Part shown: in pieces, positions 36,843 through 60,668 of the stretch
How the letters are laid out: every line of letters begins with the position of its first letter
Position numbering within the stretch: position 1 is the first letter of the stretch
DNA from: Cololabis saira
Lineage: Eukaryota; Chordata; Actinopteri; Beloniformes; Belonidae
Direction: 5' to 3'
Assembly (NCBI RefSeq): GCF_033807715.1
Contig: NC_084599.1
Location: 31,146,125 to 31,210,124, forward strand
Length of the DNA: 64,000 bases
Translations under genes and position numbers: made by a program
Notes under the pieces: generated by a model
What the model was told of the DNA's origin: nothing
The model's input: only the letters and a program-made list of their open reading frames with translations
Database searches by the model: none

Positions 36843-37148
36843 ATGCTGTCCCGGATGCTGGCGTACTTCATCAACAACCTTCACGTGGTGGAGAAGTTGG
36901 CGGAGTCTCGTCCGATCCGCAGGGCGGCCCAGCTCACCGCCTACGCCATCACCAAGGCTCAGATCGCGGGCCGGGACGCCTCGGAGAAGATGCTGCGATC
37001 CCAGACGCTGCGGCAAGTCCGGCAGGAGGCCGGCAGGGCCCCCGGGGACCTGGGGGAGATCAGGGGCCGACTCAAGAAGGTGGGGGAGACGTTTGTGAGC
37101 GAAGTCAAGGATGGATGGAAGGAAGGATCCAAGCAGATCAAGAAATAA
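36843..37148 (+). CDS. ncbp2as2: NCBP2AS2 homologue, small conserved protein
   Basis: The 101-residue protein carries the hallmark [20 protein letters not shown] at about residues 15-34, which aligns with the segment [20 protein letters not shown] of human NCBP2AS2 (99 residues), followed by basic helices. Its molecular role is not settled; the human protein has been linked to mitochondria, from memory. The N-terminus ([13 protein letters not shown]) is hydrophobic and basic, in line with that. I chose the ATG at 36843 (A at -3) because it gives the human-like length; an upstream in-frame ATG at 36729 lies before the likely acceptor at 36744. In mammals this gene starts head-to-head with NCBP2. 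Here the two are still divergent but 13.9 kb apart between start codons. The 3' UTR reaches candidate AATAAA signals near 37553 and 37670. Confidence 0.88.
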   Translation: [101 protein letters not shown]

Positions 37149-37690
37149 AGCGCCAGAAATCGCCAACATCTGATGGGGTCAAGTTTTGGACTGAGGGAAT
37201 AAAGGAGATACTATCTGCTCCAACAATAACAACGACAACAACCAGGTGGTCACCACAGAGGCTGGGTGGTGCTGATGTGAACAGGTCTCCAGTGATCTAC
37301 TATCCTGATTCATGATGTGATCAGAAAGATGCTTTCACATTTCTGGGAATACATGATAATTTAAAGCACATATTTAATATCTCAGACAGCCTGTGGCAAA
37401 TGTAATGGAAAATTTGTACTGTTGAACTGTTGTGGGTTAAGCGCACGTCTTCAAAGTACTTCATTAAAATGGACTGATCAGGGACGTCTTCATGTTAATC
37501 AGTTATATCGTTGCCTTTTATTTGCACCTCATTCACCTCCTTCAATGTGCAATAATAAACCTACAACACCAGGCTAGAGAGCTTTTACAGTTCTGTTGTA
37601 AAAAAATCATGTATACATTTTTGAATGCAGTGTATATATTGAATATGGTTTGAAATGTTGTTGCTGTATAAATAAAGAGTATTTATAGTA
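37149..37690 (+). terminator. ncbp2as2: 3' UTR and polyadenylation signals of ncbp2as2
   Basis: Two AATAAA hexamers occur on the plus strand (about 37553 and 37670), the second in 'tataaataaagag', just before sequence turns into repeats. Confidence 0.5.
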
Positions 37691-37789
37691 GATTTTTGTC
37701 AAACTGAGTTTGCAGATATTTTAAGTTGACCAACAGAAAAGTGATTTTTTTTTTTTATCACGGTTTTTTCCCCATTTTATCACCCAGTT

Positions 37790-38105
37790 CTGCTACCTAA
37801 CAGTCCTGGGCATTGCCATCCTCTACCAACCCCGGGAGGGCCCTGCACTGAGCTCAGGTCTCCTCCTTATCCTGAGGAGTGAGCAGCAGCATCTTTTCAC
37901 CAGACAGGGTGGGGCTTCTCCGGCCGGACGTAGCGCGTGGAAGGATCACATTATTCCGGCCAGATCCTCCCAACCCCATCTGGCGCCCTGGTTGGCCAGA
38001 GGGGGCAGTAGAGCCCAGGACTGTGTGCATGTTTTTGTGAGGGTAGCTCCCATTAGCTACCCAGGGGAACACGGGGAGAACATGCAAACTCCACACAGAA
38101 AGAAG
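37790..38105. repeat. Teleost interspersed repeat
   Basis: It contains 'ggggagaacatgcaaactcc' then 'acacagaaag', shared with 14780-14815, and a 'ccctgcactgagctcagg' block common in fish repeats. No coding. Confidence 0.45.
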
Positions 38106-38729
38106 AAAAGTGATTTTTAACATATTAATTTAAAAGTGATCAATATTTTGTGGGACTGACTTTATTGCGTCAACATCTTCATTAATTTACATTCATAACT
38201 GGCCAGAGAAATGTCAACCACCAGAGAGTATTTACACTGTTAGCATCTTAGCTAACTGGTAGCTAGTTCCCACAAAACAGGATGCTGGTAATCAAAGACT
38301 TTGCCTCCCATTTGGGGTTTGGAAACTTCAGTTTGAGAACAACGTGCTCTGTTGCAATCTCCTCTCTTTCCTTTCTTCAGCTCAATCCACAGTTATTTAT
38401 TAGAAGTTTCTCATAATCACAATTTTTCTCCATTGTTGTAGTTTGTTGTGCTGGTCTGCCCCCTCTTTTCCGTTTCTCTACATGTTTACAGGCCAGCCTT
38501 TCAGGAGCTGCATGCTGCCCTACAGTTCCACCCTCTGATCCTCCCACTGCTGCTTCCACCTGTCTGTATAGATGTCTCTGTTGGATACCTACTGACATCC
38601 TGACCTGCAGTCCCCTCTGACCACCTCAGTGTCTGCTGTCTACATCTGTTTATGTAGTCATCCCTGTAGTGCACGACTAACCATGTATGAGTAATATGTC
38701 CATACAATTCTTAGTTCTCCTGCTAATGG

Positions 38730-39080
38730 ATAATTAATATTAATATATCTTGTCTTTTGCACCTTTGACAATATATCTGTGTCTTTCCTCTCTCTGTTCT
38801 TCAATCTCTTTTTCCTATCTCCTTTTTCCTGTTCTATTCAGCTGGCCTTCAACAGGAGGGTCCCCCCTTATGTGCCAAGACCTGCTCAAGGTTACTTCTC
38901 TCTTAAAGAGGAGGTTTTCCTTGCCACTATTTGGCTTAAGGTTTTTCTCCCACTGAGGGAGTTTTTACCTGCCATTGTTTATGTAATAGATGCTTGGGGG
39001 TCATGTGCTGGGTCTCTGGAAAGTGCCTAAAGACAACTTTCACTGTAATAAATGCTATATAAATATAGTTGAATGATATG
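38730..39080 (+). repeat. LINE/SINE-type 3' tail
   Basis: It contains 'gaggaggttttccttgccac', 'ctctggaaagtgcctaaaga' and 'aataaatgctatataaatat', the landmarks of an abundant fish L2-type tail. No coding part. Confidence 0.6.
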
Positions 39081-40548
39081 AAAGTATTTGTTTTTGATGA
39101 GAGGAATTCTAAGTCTTGTGCTGAACAGGAAGCTAAGAGTGGGGAATTAGTTATTCCATATAACTGAGTTATTCCATATAACTGAGATAGGGTTTTCCTT
39201 TTTTTTTATATTATGAAGGTGAAAGAAGGCAGTCCTAGAAATTAGTTTTATGTGTTATTTAAAGGAAAATTATGGTTTAAAGTAACTACAAGTATCCTCT
39301 TCGTAGTACTAGAAGTCAAAATAATGCCATCTAGAATTATTAAGGATTGACCAGGTCCAAAGACAACGACTTCAGTTGTCAACAAAAGCAAACATTTAAC
39401 AAGAAGCGAAACTAAAAAAAAAAAAGAAATCCACCCTAATTAAGTTTTTTTTTGTTTTGTTTTGTTTTGGCTGTGGTAGCAACAGTGATTCTTGTTTATT
39501 TATTTCCCAATGTGAGAATTTGCTTTCACCTACTTGTATAGCGTTTAATACAACAAATGTTGTCTCTAGGCGCTTTCCAGAGACCCAGAACATGACCTCC
39601 GAGAAATTATTACTTGTCTATAATAACTCTGAAAAGTGAATTGTGGACTAGTCAGAAAAATGTAAGCTGTTTGCATGATTGAGGTAAATCTCTTTTTTTA
39701 AATAGGTGATACGTGACAAAGATGAGGGAGACAGTTATGCAGAAAAGGAATGCCAAATAACAATCACACCATACAGTGAGGTTTGCTGTGAATGCATTTA
39801 TTTAGTTTGAACAAGCATAGACTGTAGCTTTATGAGGTAATACTTATGCAGACACACTGGCCTGGCAACTAAATATTAGTCACATAGTTATTTCACACAG
39901 AAATAAATCTCTATTAGAAGGAAGAGAAGATTAGACTCTGACAGCATGAGTCGGTACATATGCACTGATATGGCACCTGAACTTCATATAAAAAATAAAT
40001 CTCTCATCATAAGAAAATACACATCAGGTTGACATTTTAAAATAACAAACAACATTATAGCATTGCAGGAAATATAAGAAGAGAATTGATTAGCCTAAAT
40101 TGAGATGAGGCTTTTCTGGAGTGAGTTTGTTTGAGTAAGAGACTCGATTGTAAAACGCTAATTGTAAAAATAAAAACAATTACCTATGGCCCAAATTAAA
40201 CTACCGGTAGTTCTTTTAAAACTTTTGCATGACTAAAGAAACTGAGGCAAAAGCCTACCCAAACCAAAAATGAGTCAGTTTTCTAATTGAGGTTCGACAA
40301 TAATCTGAACATTTTTGAGTCAAAAAAGTTAAACGAATTACTTAAAGGTTGCGTCATTTCTTATACTACTTATTTGACCCAAACCTGTGCAAGAAAAAAA
40401 TCAATTCAGTATCAACATAAATCATAGGACATGGTCTTCATGTTCTCCCCAAATCGGACGGAGCCTGACAAAGCTGTCAGTTTAACTCACTCCGTTTCTG
40501 AGCAAATTAGTGAAAAGTACGAGAAATGGAAGGAAAGCACTAAGTATA

Positions 40549-40569
40549 CTACAACTACTACTAATACTA

Positions 40570-40606
<37 letters not shown>

Positions 40607-40720
40607 CAGTACTACTACTACCACTACTGCTACACCTACTACTACTACTACTGCTACACCTACTACTACTGTCCTTTAGCAGACCCTTTTATCCAAAGCG
40701 ACTTACATCTGAGAGAACAA
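40549..40720. repeat. (ACT)n microsatellite plus short fish repeat
   Basis: (CTA)n with interruptions runs 40549-40672. It is followed by 'cagacccttttatccaaagc' then GACTTAC, a motif found in many teleost repeats. Confidence 0.75.
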
Positions 40721-41683
40721 CACAAGCAATAAATCACATAGCAGGCATTTGTAAGCATGGGTAACGGACCACATGCTCATAAAGTTGTTCAAATTCAAAA
40801 GTGTCAAATAAGACCAAATACACAGCAAAAAATGTCAACGTGATGCTGAATTTTTGATTGAATTATCATATTAATTTGAAACATTTGAGGAGAACGCATG
40901 AAGCGGATGCAGCCTATGGAAACACACTGAGTCACTTATACCCAACACGGCCCTGTGTGAATGCAATCGATCCACTTTCACTAGTGTGACGTCATAAAAG
41001 CCTCAGACAAGAAAAGCCCATGTTTACCTGCAGGATTCGCAGAGTGTGCAGCAGCAGCAGAACAACAACCTTGTACTCACATAAAGCCTTCGACAACAGA
41101 GAGCTGATCTAGAGCCTGGAGTTATATCAGGTGAGGTCAATACAGTTTGAAAGGTATCAGAGAGGAAATCTTTTCTAACTTGAGGTAAACTTGAAATATT
41201 TTTAGTGGCTTCCATGAGGTGAAGAGTCTGACTGTCTCTTCTTTATGAAACAGGCTTTTTAGAGTAAATAGCAGTGAAGCACTAGAGTAATGTAACAGGT
41301 GGCAGCATATTCACTGATATGGCAGCTCACCTTCAGTAAATAAAGTGGAGGCAACATTCACGTTCGCACAGGCTGAAACTTTGGCGGTTTGCTTGCTCAC
41401 ACCTCTGCCATAAAAGGCCCCTGTGCTTCATTTGCTTTAACACCAGTAGCGTTTAAAATCCAACGGCAGTTTCAACACGCTATCCTCATAATGTAAAATT
41501 AAGACGGGTAGAAAAAGCAGGGCTAAACTACTGAAGCCATGACATGCGAGCTCAATGAACAGCAATCACAATGGTTACACTTTCATGTTAATGTGAGGGA
41601 AAGGAGCAGAGGAAGACCCAGACAAGTCTGAGAGCGGAGGGAGAGAAAAAAAGATGTTGCAGGAGAGGAGACCAGCAATATCT

Positions 41684-51466
<9,783 letters not shown>

Positions 51467-51479
51467 GGTGTCAGCCTTT

Positions 51480-51540
51480 CTCCTGTACAGCTTGAGATGA
51501 AATGCTCTCTGTCGGTGATCTCCACTTATATGTCGACGCC
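51480..51540 (-). promoter_or_regulatory. meltf: meltf core promoter with TATA box
   Basis: TATAAG on the minus strand (51530-51525, in ACATATAAGTGG) lies about 60 bases upstream of the start codon. This would place the transcript start near 51497 and give a short 5' UTR. Confidence 0.55.
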
Positions 51541-54020
51541 TGAGTCAAAGTCCTCCGCCTGTCTGCAGGATCTGGTTTAAAGTCCTTGTATGATGCCCGG
51601 ATGGCTCTGTGAGATACAGATTTACAGCTTTGTCGCCTGCAAATTGTCGTTCAAGGAGAATTTGAGGCTGAGTGTAGAGTTTATGAAGTGTGCCTGTTTT
51701 ACCTGGTCTAACACGTCTGCTCCTGGTGCCTGGCTGACTCACAGACCAGAGCCCAGACAGAGGGGCCTTTTTACAGTTTGGACTCCACCTCTGCTTCCCG
51801 CAAACTCCTGTCCTACATCCGTGTGGGGCTTTTCCACTGATGTCCAGTGAGAAGGATGGACTCAGGCCAACACTTTGAGGCTCACAGTGACTGACTCACT
51901 GCTCTGGCTGCTGAAAAATGCAAACACAAGGAACCTGTTTACCAGCTTACAGTATACCACCGACTTCTTTGTGCACGTGTGAAGAGGCTGACAATGCAAA
52001 AAAAAAAGATTAACTTTGTCATGAGCTACTAAAAGTTTAAGAACATAGTTAACCCTAATTTTAAGAAAATAAAGAATATTTTATACATACAATGTATACA
52101 TTTTTCTATAAATCATAATGAAGAATTAGAATATAATGCGAAAGTGCAACAGTTGATAGTGTTATTAATATTTAGGTCAGCCGTAATTTAACCTGTTCAT
52201 ACAAAGGAGTATCAGATTTTTCGAAAGAAAAAGATGTACTAAGTAAAATAATACCTTTTGTAATGTGCAGGCTCTAAAGTAAAGATAGATTCCACAACAG
52301 TAAAATGTAATGAAGTTTTACTAAACATCAGTTATTTCCCCTGAAATCCTTTTTAGACCAGTTTTAAAAACACTATTCTGGGGAAATTTTGAAAAGTTGA
52401 AGTTGTCCTTTACCTTGTTTATATTTTAAATTTGCAACCTTTCAACCTTCCCCCTGGGTTTTAATAATGTTATCAATTCATGACCATGAAGCATTTCACT
52501 GCATGTTGTAATTGTATACCTGTGTTGAATAATATGTAAAGTTACCTCTTGACTCAAACCAAGCAAATATGTCAGTGCCTCCCAACTGATAAGGATAGCC
52601 TGATTCTTATTCCCTAAATAAAATAGCTGAAACTGCTAAGTCAGGGTAAAGAACTGTCCAGTGGAATATTAAAGACTAAACCGATAATGGTGAGTCATCA
52701 TCTCTGAAGAAGAGATGTGGTCAGAAAAATATTTTTAAAGTTTTCAATAGGCTACTGGAAATCACAATAATTGGACTCTGGAGGAAGGTCCTGTGTTCTG
52801 ATGAAAGCAGATGCACTCTGGTCCAGGTTGATAGGTTCATAAGAGGAGCAGCAAAATGAAATCGATTTTGTCATGGCTACTGCAGACATTTATCAGGCCT
52901 GTTGTCTGTCGAGTGCTGGCTTTCCTCTACTTCCAATTAATTCCCTCTGGCAGGCAATACGGGACAATTAAATGACATATTTAGTGTCTTAAATACCCAT
53001 ATGTGTCCTCTATGAATACCCTATGGGACCATGACATCACATGAAAATACTGAGAAATGGCTTCTTCCCTGAAGCTGTTAAAAGCAATGAACCTTGTCTG
53101 AACCTCGCGTCTCCTCATCCTGCTCACCCACACTCTTACTGGAGGACAGTTATTCAAAATTATTTTATTTAATATCATTGCATCATTAATTTAATGTAAC
53201 CCCTATGTCACAACAATGCTTGCTGCATTTACATTGTATAACTCAGTTAAAAAAATATATGGATAGTTGGACTTAATTAATTCCAAGCTGGGAAATTCCC
53301 AGGGTTACAGACGCAAGGCACGCTCATAAAAACAATAAATCCATCAAAACAAACAGGCTAATTAAACATAAACATAATGAACTAAGTCCAGAGTACAATC
53401 TGCTGTTGAGATGATGCCGGGTACCTGTGGAGTGGGTAGTTATCCATGATAGACAACAGTTTGTTCTGTGTTTTCTTCTCCTCCACAGCTTCAAATGTCT
53501 CCCGCCTGCAGCCAATGACAGAGCCAGTCTTCTTAATTCGTTTTATTTAATCTATTTGTGTCCCTGACTGCGTTCCTGCTCATCCGTCAGACTGCAGAGA
53601 AGCACTGGCCAGAGAGCACTGGCCAGAAAAAGTCTGCTTGAATATCTTAAGAATCTTGCTGCAATCTTGCTGAAGGTCCTCAGCAGCCTCAAGAAGTAGA
53701 ATCAATTTAGTCTAGTCCTAAAGTCAGTCAGCATCTCTTTTGTCTCGTCCACATTTAGCATCAATTCATATGACCTTTTATTGCCCTTCCTTCCTTTTCC
53801 TTTATTGTGTATTTAATGCTTTGAAGATTAAATGAGTGCTATTTAAATAACATATTGATGTCTGATCCCTTACAAAGAAATGCCACTATCTTGTCAACAT
53901 TTTATTTATTTACTTATTTTTCTATTTTGTTGAGTTTGAGCTAGTTTTGATATTTTTGGTCCTATAGTGGTGTTTATCTGGTGAGTAACATACATTAAAG
54001 CATTCCCTTTTCTTTTCAAT
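51541..54020. other. Intergenic stretch upstream of meltf
   Basis: No coding region was recognised. AT-rich, with only short frames and no splice-linked exons. No repeat family could be named with confidence. Confidence 0.5.
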
Positions 54021-54033
54021 AAAATGTTAAGGT

Positions 54034-54366
54034 CAAATCGATACTTGGCCCTCCCCCCTCCCTGTTTTTATGGCATTAATCACATACACTCAACACCAGG
54101 GGCGGGAGGGGGTCCCACATCACCCGCGCTCCCTCACCGGCCTGGGATGGGTGGGTCGGGATTCCCGGGCCTGGCGGGGCTCGCCGTGCAGCCTGGGGCG
54201 CCTTCTGGCGGTGCTGGACTCCTCCGGGGAGGGGGAAACGGTGCGTGATTGTGTGTCTGTGTCGGTGAGAATGCAGTATGGAAGGGTCCTGCCATGGAGG
54301 ATTCGGGCCTCCATTGGCAGGACATCAAAACTTAATAATTTATCATTATTATATTATACAAAGATG

Positions 54367-54434
<68 letters not shown>

Positions 54435-55042
54435 GTATAGTATATCATATTATTATTAGTATAGATATCGGATAGTTGAATGGATGAATGAATGGGATGC
54501 CTGGGTCTGGGGCCCTCCGTTGTCGGGCCTGCACGGGTGTTGCCTTGTTGGGGGGTTCCCTCTCTCCGGGCCCGTCTCCGGTCCCCCCCGCTGCCTCTGC
54601 GGCGGGGCGCCCCTCTGGTCTTGGAGGGCCACTTTCGTGGGGGACGGGTGCGCCTGCCCGCGTCGGCGGCCGGGGCGGCTCTGGCCCCCTGCCGGGTGGG
54701 GGTCGTTGGCCTGAAGGGTGGGGGCCTCCTGGCCGCGTGTCCGGCCCGGACCGGGTGGCCGGGGATTGCCTGGGTCGCGGTCCGCCGCCGCGGGATCCCT
54801 GGCTGCTTCTTCCCGCGCCGTGGGGGCCCCACCCGCGGGCCCCCTCGGCCGCCGCCGGGTGGGGGGGGGGGTCTTGCAGGTGGTGGGTTGCCTCCCTCCT
54901 ACTTCTCCCCTCTGTGGGGTTGCCGGTGGCCTGGGTTCCAGGCTCTTCCGTGTCGGCCTCTGGTCTCGCGGGTGGCGGGGTTGCTCCCCCCCCCCCCCCC
55001 CCCCCCACTATAGATACACTTCAGGTGGAACTTTGTTTGGTT

Positions 55043-55121
<79 letters not shown>

Positions 55122-55650
55122 GTCACTTAGTCACATGCATATACACACACACACACACACACGCGTGATCATATACATACACACACACACACATAGACAT
55201 ACACACTGGCTTGTTCACCTGCATGCTGGCTCTCTAGTTTTTGGGTTTAGGTAGCGGTAGCGATAGCTTAGCTCAGACTGCGACGATCAGATCTCAAGAT
55301 TTAGGTCGATTGCCGTTATTGTTTTGGCTGGCTCCGTGCCGGTTTCGTGCTTTGTTTGTGGTTTTTTGTTGCAGATTTCCAGTGCTTGACGTGTGTCTCC
55401 GTGTGTTCCTGCTTCCTGGATTGGCAGTGGATGTCGTCACCCCCAAAAAAGGAAAAAAAAACAAAAAAAACACTGGGTTTGTATGTGTATATTTATATAT
55501 GTGTACGCATATGTGTGCGTATATATATGTATATATATTAAATATAGTAATAATGCACATATATATACTTTTGGTTTCTACCGTCATGGTATCAATCATT
55601 AATATGTGTGCAGACAAGGTAAAAAAATAAATAAATAAATAAATTAAAAA
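54034..55650 (+). mobile_element. 5'-truncated non-LTR retroelement with 13-bp target duplication
   Basis: The direct repeat AAAATGTTAAGGT flanks the unit (54021-54033 and 55651-55663). The right end carries (AAAT)n, 55626-55644, so the element ends on the plus strand. The body is unusual: a GC-rich block (54090-54330 and 54490-55010), (ATT)n at 54366-54434, a C-run at 54987-55007, (CA)n at 55048-55118, then a tail from 55200. A stem of 'gtcctgccatggagg' with its partner lies at 54286-54323. Long frames across the GC-rich block are in low-complexity proline/glycine/arginine sequence and I do not count them as genes. Confidence 0.7.
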
Positions 55651-55752
55651 AAAATGTTAAGGTGAGTGGTATTATAGCGTTACTTGGTTAAAAGTAAGTA
55701 AAAAATACAATGTGCACATAACATACTATTTCACTGATTACAGGTCATCTTT

Positions 55753-57455
<1,703 letters not shown>

Positions 57456-59580
57456 TTATGTACCCGTAGGTGAGCTGTCTATCACAGATTGCTTTCACAA
57501 CAGACTGATCAACTGCATCGATGTTAGTTGGATCGGAGAGGTGATCTTGTGTGAACTGCCGTATGCGTTCTCTCTCTTTTTGTGACTTTAGATCATCTGC
57601 TAGCACCCCATGTGGTCCGCGTGATAATTCATCTGCATCTCCGTTCTGCCTTCCTGGACGATAGAGGAGTTTGAATGAAAATGTGGACAGCGCTGCTAGC
57701 CACCTATAGCTAGTCGCATCAAGCTTGGCCGAGGTCAGGATGTAAGTTAGCGGATTGCTATCGGTTACAACGGTGAAGTGGTTGCCGTACAAATAGTCGC
57801 TGAACTTATCCGTAACTGACCACTTGAGCGCCAGGAACTCTAGCTTATGCGCTGGATAACGGCTCTCGCTTCGTGACAGCCCTCTACTGGCATAGCCTAT
57901 GACCCTGAGTTGATCATCTTGCTCCTGATATAACACAGCACCGAGCCCGGTGGTACTGGCGTCGGTGTGCAGTATATAGGGTTTCTGGGGATCAGCGAAG
58001 GCTAAGACAGGGGCTGTTGTGAGGTTCTGGATGACTGCCTCGAAGGCTTGCTGGCAAGCTGGCGTCCAGCGAGCCCCGAAGGGCTCTTTTGGGTCATGGT
58101 ATTGGTTTGTTTTCTGTCTTATGTCTGTTGGTTTCGCTTTTGATTTCTTGTGGAGAGGTGGGTAGCCAGAGGTTAAGCTGTGGAGAGGTTTTACGATGCT
58201 GGAGTAACCCTTAACAAACCTCCTGTAGTACCCAGCGAAACCAAGGAAGGATTTTAGCTCTCGTAGGGTCTTGGGGACCGGCCATGTCTTCAGAGCTGAA
58301 ATCTTCTCAGGATCTGTCTGAACGCCACTTCTGGAGACAACATGACCCAGATAGCGGACTGATGTCTGGAAGAAGATACATTTTTCTGGGGATAACTTCA
58401 ACCCAAACTCTTTGAGACGAGTTAGCACTCTCATGAGTCTTTCTTCGTGCTCCTCAAGGGTTCTGGAGAAAACTATGACGTCATCAAGGAATACCAACGC
58501 ATCTTTCAAGTGCATATCCCCCATGCACCGTTCCATGAATCTTTGGAATGTGCTGGGGGCATTTGTCACCCCTTGAGGCATCTTGTTGAACTCCCAGAAT
58601 CCGAGCAGACACACAAAAGCCGTCTTCGGTTTGTCTGCCTCTTCAACCTCAATCTGGTAGTACCCCGATTTAAGATCGAGAATTGAGAACCATTGCGAAC
58701 CATTTAAAGCTGAGAATGTGTCCTCCAGCTTTGGAAGGTTGTATGCGTCCTTTATAGTCTGGAGGTTTAGACGCCTATAATCAATGCATAACCGGACTTG
58801 GCCGTTCTTTTTCCGGACTACCAGTATGGGTGATGCAAATGGAGACTCTGACTCCCTGATAACTCCCGCATCAAGAAGCTCTTTAATGTGCCTCCGGACA
58901 GCTTCAATGTCCTTTGGGTGGATTGGTCGGGCACGCAGTTTGAAGGGACTTTCATCCGAGAGTTTTATATGGTGTCGCACCTGGTCCGTCCGGCCAAAAT
59001 CCAGGTCATGATGCGCAAACACATCAGCCATGTTGTTGAGCTGCTGAGTGATGCGTTGCTTCCATTCGTGTGGGACTGAGGAATCACCAAAATTGAAAAT
59101 TAAGGTGGTTTCTTGAGCTGACTGGGTCTCTGGGGGTCTCTGAAGGGATTCTGATTGCTTGGCTATACTGTGTTCCTTTAACAAGATGGTCTGATAAGCA
59201 CTTACTTCTGCAATAGTGCACTTGGCAGGAATGACGATATCATGGTCAGACTCATTGCTTATGACGACTGGCAGCTTATGGGGTCGTAGCTGGGGGAAAT
59301 CAACAAGACCAGCTTTTACCAGCAGGCCCCCTGGCAAGGGGGACGATGATGGATACTCAATGACGACGGATTTCTCCTCCTGAAGACCAGTGACGAGGGC
59401 AACTCCCTCCACCACTACAGTTTCGCCGGCTGGAATGACTTGAGGCGTCTTGCCTTGCATCTTCACTACCCCCTGGTGGTTGATTGGGGTGGGCTGCTCT
59501 TCTTTTGCTCCAGTTGCAGGGCGCTGAGCAAGGAGTAATCCCAAAATCCCCTGCAGAGCTGCTTGATAAGATGTTTGTCC
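57456..59580 (-). pseudogene. Ty3/gypsy pol: reverse transcriptase and RNase H, truncated
   Basis: The frame runs from at least 59544 downstream. Visible blocks: a linker, then reverse transcriptase motifs FASPILVVRKK, LCIDYRRLN, LDLKSGYYQI, MPQGVTNAPSTFQ and FLDDVIVFS, the connection LGFAGYYRRFV, and RNase H LHTDASTTGLGAVLYQ to the DELSRG end. There is no integrase: the frame leaves gypsy sequence at 57456 and its last 30-odd codons are read from the unclassified repeat. No protease or zinc-knuckle is seen between gag and this frame, which suggests an internal deletion. The pol frame lies at -1 relative to gag, usual for such elements. The copy cannot move by itself. Confidence 0.85.
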
Positions 59581-60242
59581 ACTTCTTCAGGTGTAACTCC
59601 TCCTCTTTTTGTTGCTCTGTTTAAGACTAACTGGAGCCGGTGAAGGTAAGTGGATGATTTTTCACCTGGGTCTTGGAGGGTGTTCAGGAACTGAGCGAAG
59701 AGCTCCTCTCCATCTTCCACAGTATCAAAGGCTGAGTCCAGGAGCTGTAGATAGGCTGCAGGCAGTGACTCAGGCCGTAAGCCTTTAACTACATCGGCCG
59801 CTGGAGTGAGCAAACTTTCATGGATTTTCCTGGATATTTGCAGGGGAGACATGCTAGGATCATTTTGAAGCAATTCAATGTGTATCCGCCATGTTTCATA
59901 ATCAGTTTCTTGATTAGGTCTGGGAGTCTTGCCGGAGAAGGAGCGGAGTCTCACTTGGGATTGGGTGTGTGGGACATCTTGTTGTCTCCGTACAATATGC
60001 TTGACCACGACTTTATGGACGTCAGGTGGGTTCAAGTCACTCAATGAAAGGGACGGTGCTCTCTTTCCATTGGTAAGGGGAACATGGTCAGTGGCACTGT
60101 TCATGCTTGGTGTGACATCTAAAAGTGAGGTGTGGGACTCTGGCTCTTTATGGGACAAAACCGTGGTCTCAACATGTGTGGGGGAGGGCTCTTCAGTTGT
60201 GGGCTGCATGGCTTCAACATCTTCCCCGATATGAGACATCAT
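59466..60242 (-). pseudogene. Gypsy gag (capsid part), PNMA-like
   Basis: A 258-residue frame. The part from LRSFSGKTPRPNQETDYETW to about LIKQLCRGF resembles the capsid region of gypsy elements related to vertebrate PNMA genes. It is cut short after the capsid: the cysteine-rich zinc-knuckle is missing, and the last 25 residues overlap the pol frame. It starts just after an in-frame TAA that separates it from the N-terminal segment at 60243-60668. Confidence 0.65.
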
Positions 60243-60668
60243 TTATTTCAACACCGCGCTATAGTCTTTGCCACTCATCTTAGCTAGTTGCTTGAGCTCA
60301 GCTAAGTATGTCTTGGTAACGTTACTTCCAACCTTGGTAGCGTACGAGCTACTGAGTGTCTTAACTTCATAGACAACGGTGGGGTCATCTTGCGCTGTGC
60401 AAGTGTACGGTAAGTGAGGTTCTAAACCTTCTAAGGCTGAACCGCTAGCATACTCAACGATCAGGTTTTGAAAGAACTCGGACTGTGAATCATCAACAAA
60501 AACTATTCTCTCAATTTTACCATACTGTTTTAGAAAGTCAATCACTTGTTCATCTTGTTCAGCTACCTGAGTGATTCCACTGACAATAACTGCATTTGGA
60601 ATTTTGACACCAGACTTATGTATGAAATCCATATTGGTCATTACCTCAATACTGATGCTCAAATCCAA
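60243..60668 (-). pseudogene. N-terminal gag segment, separated by an in-frame stop
   Basis: A 141-residue frame in the same frame as the following gag. Hydrophobic and acidic blocks such as VIDFLKQYGKIERIVFVDD suggest the RRM-like N-terminal region of PNMA-type gag. The junction reads TTG-AAA-TAA-ATG-ATG. It could be a nonsense mutation in a once continuous gag, or two separate proteins; I favour the first. Confidence 0.45.

Noticed and set aside
37149..41683. Search for PIGZ, which lies between NCBP2AS2 and MELTF in human
   Set aside because: No mannosyltransferase-like frame or exon is present in the 4.5 kb, which is mostly repeats.
54488..55168. Long open frame (226 codons) in the GC-rich block, with others overlapping it on both strands
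   Set aside because: All frames are open only because the DNA is GC-rich and then runs into C-runs and (CA)n; the translation is low-complexity and lies within a retroelement.
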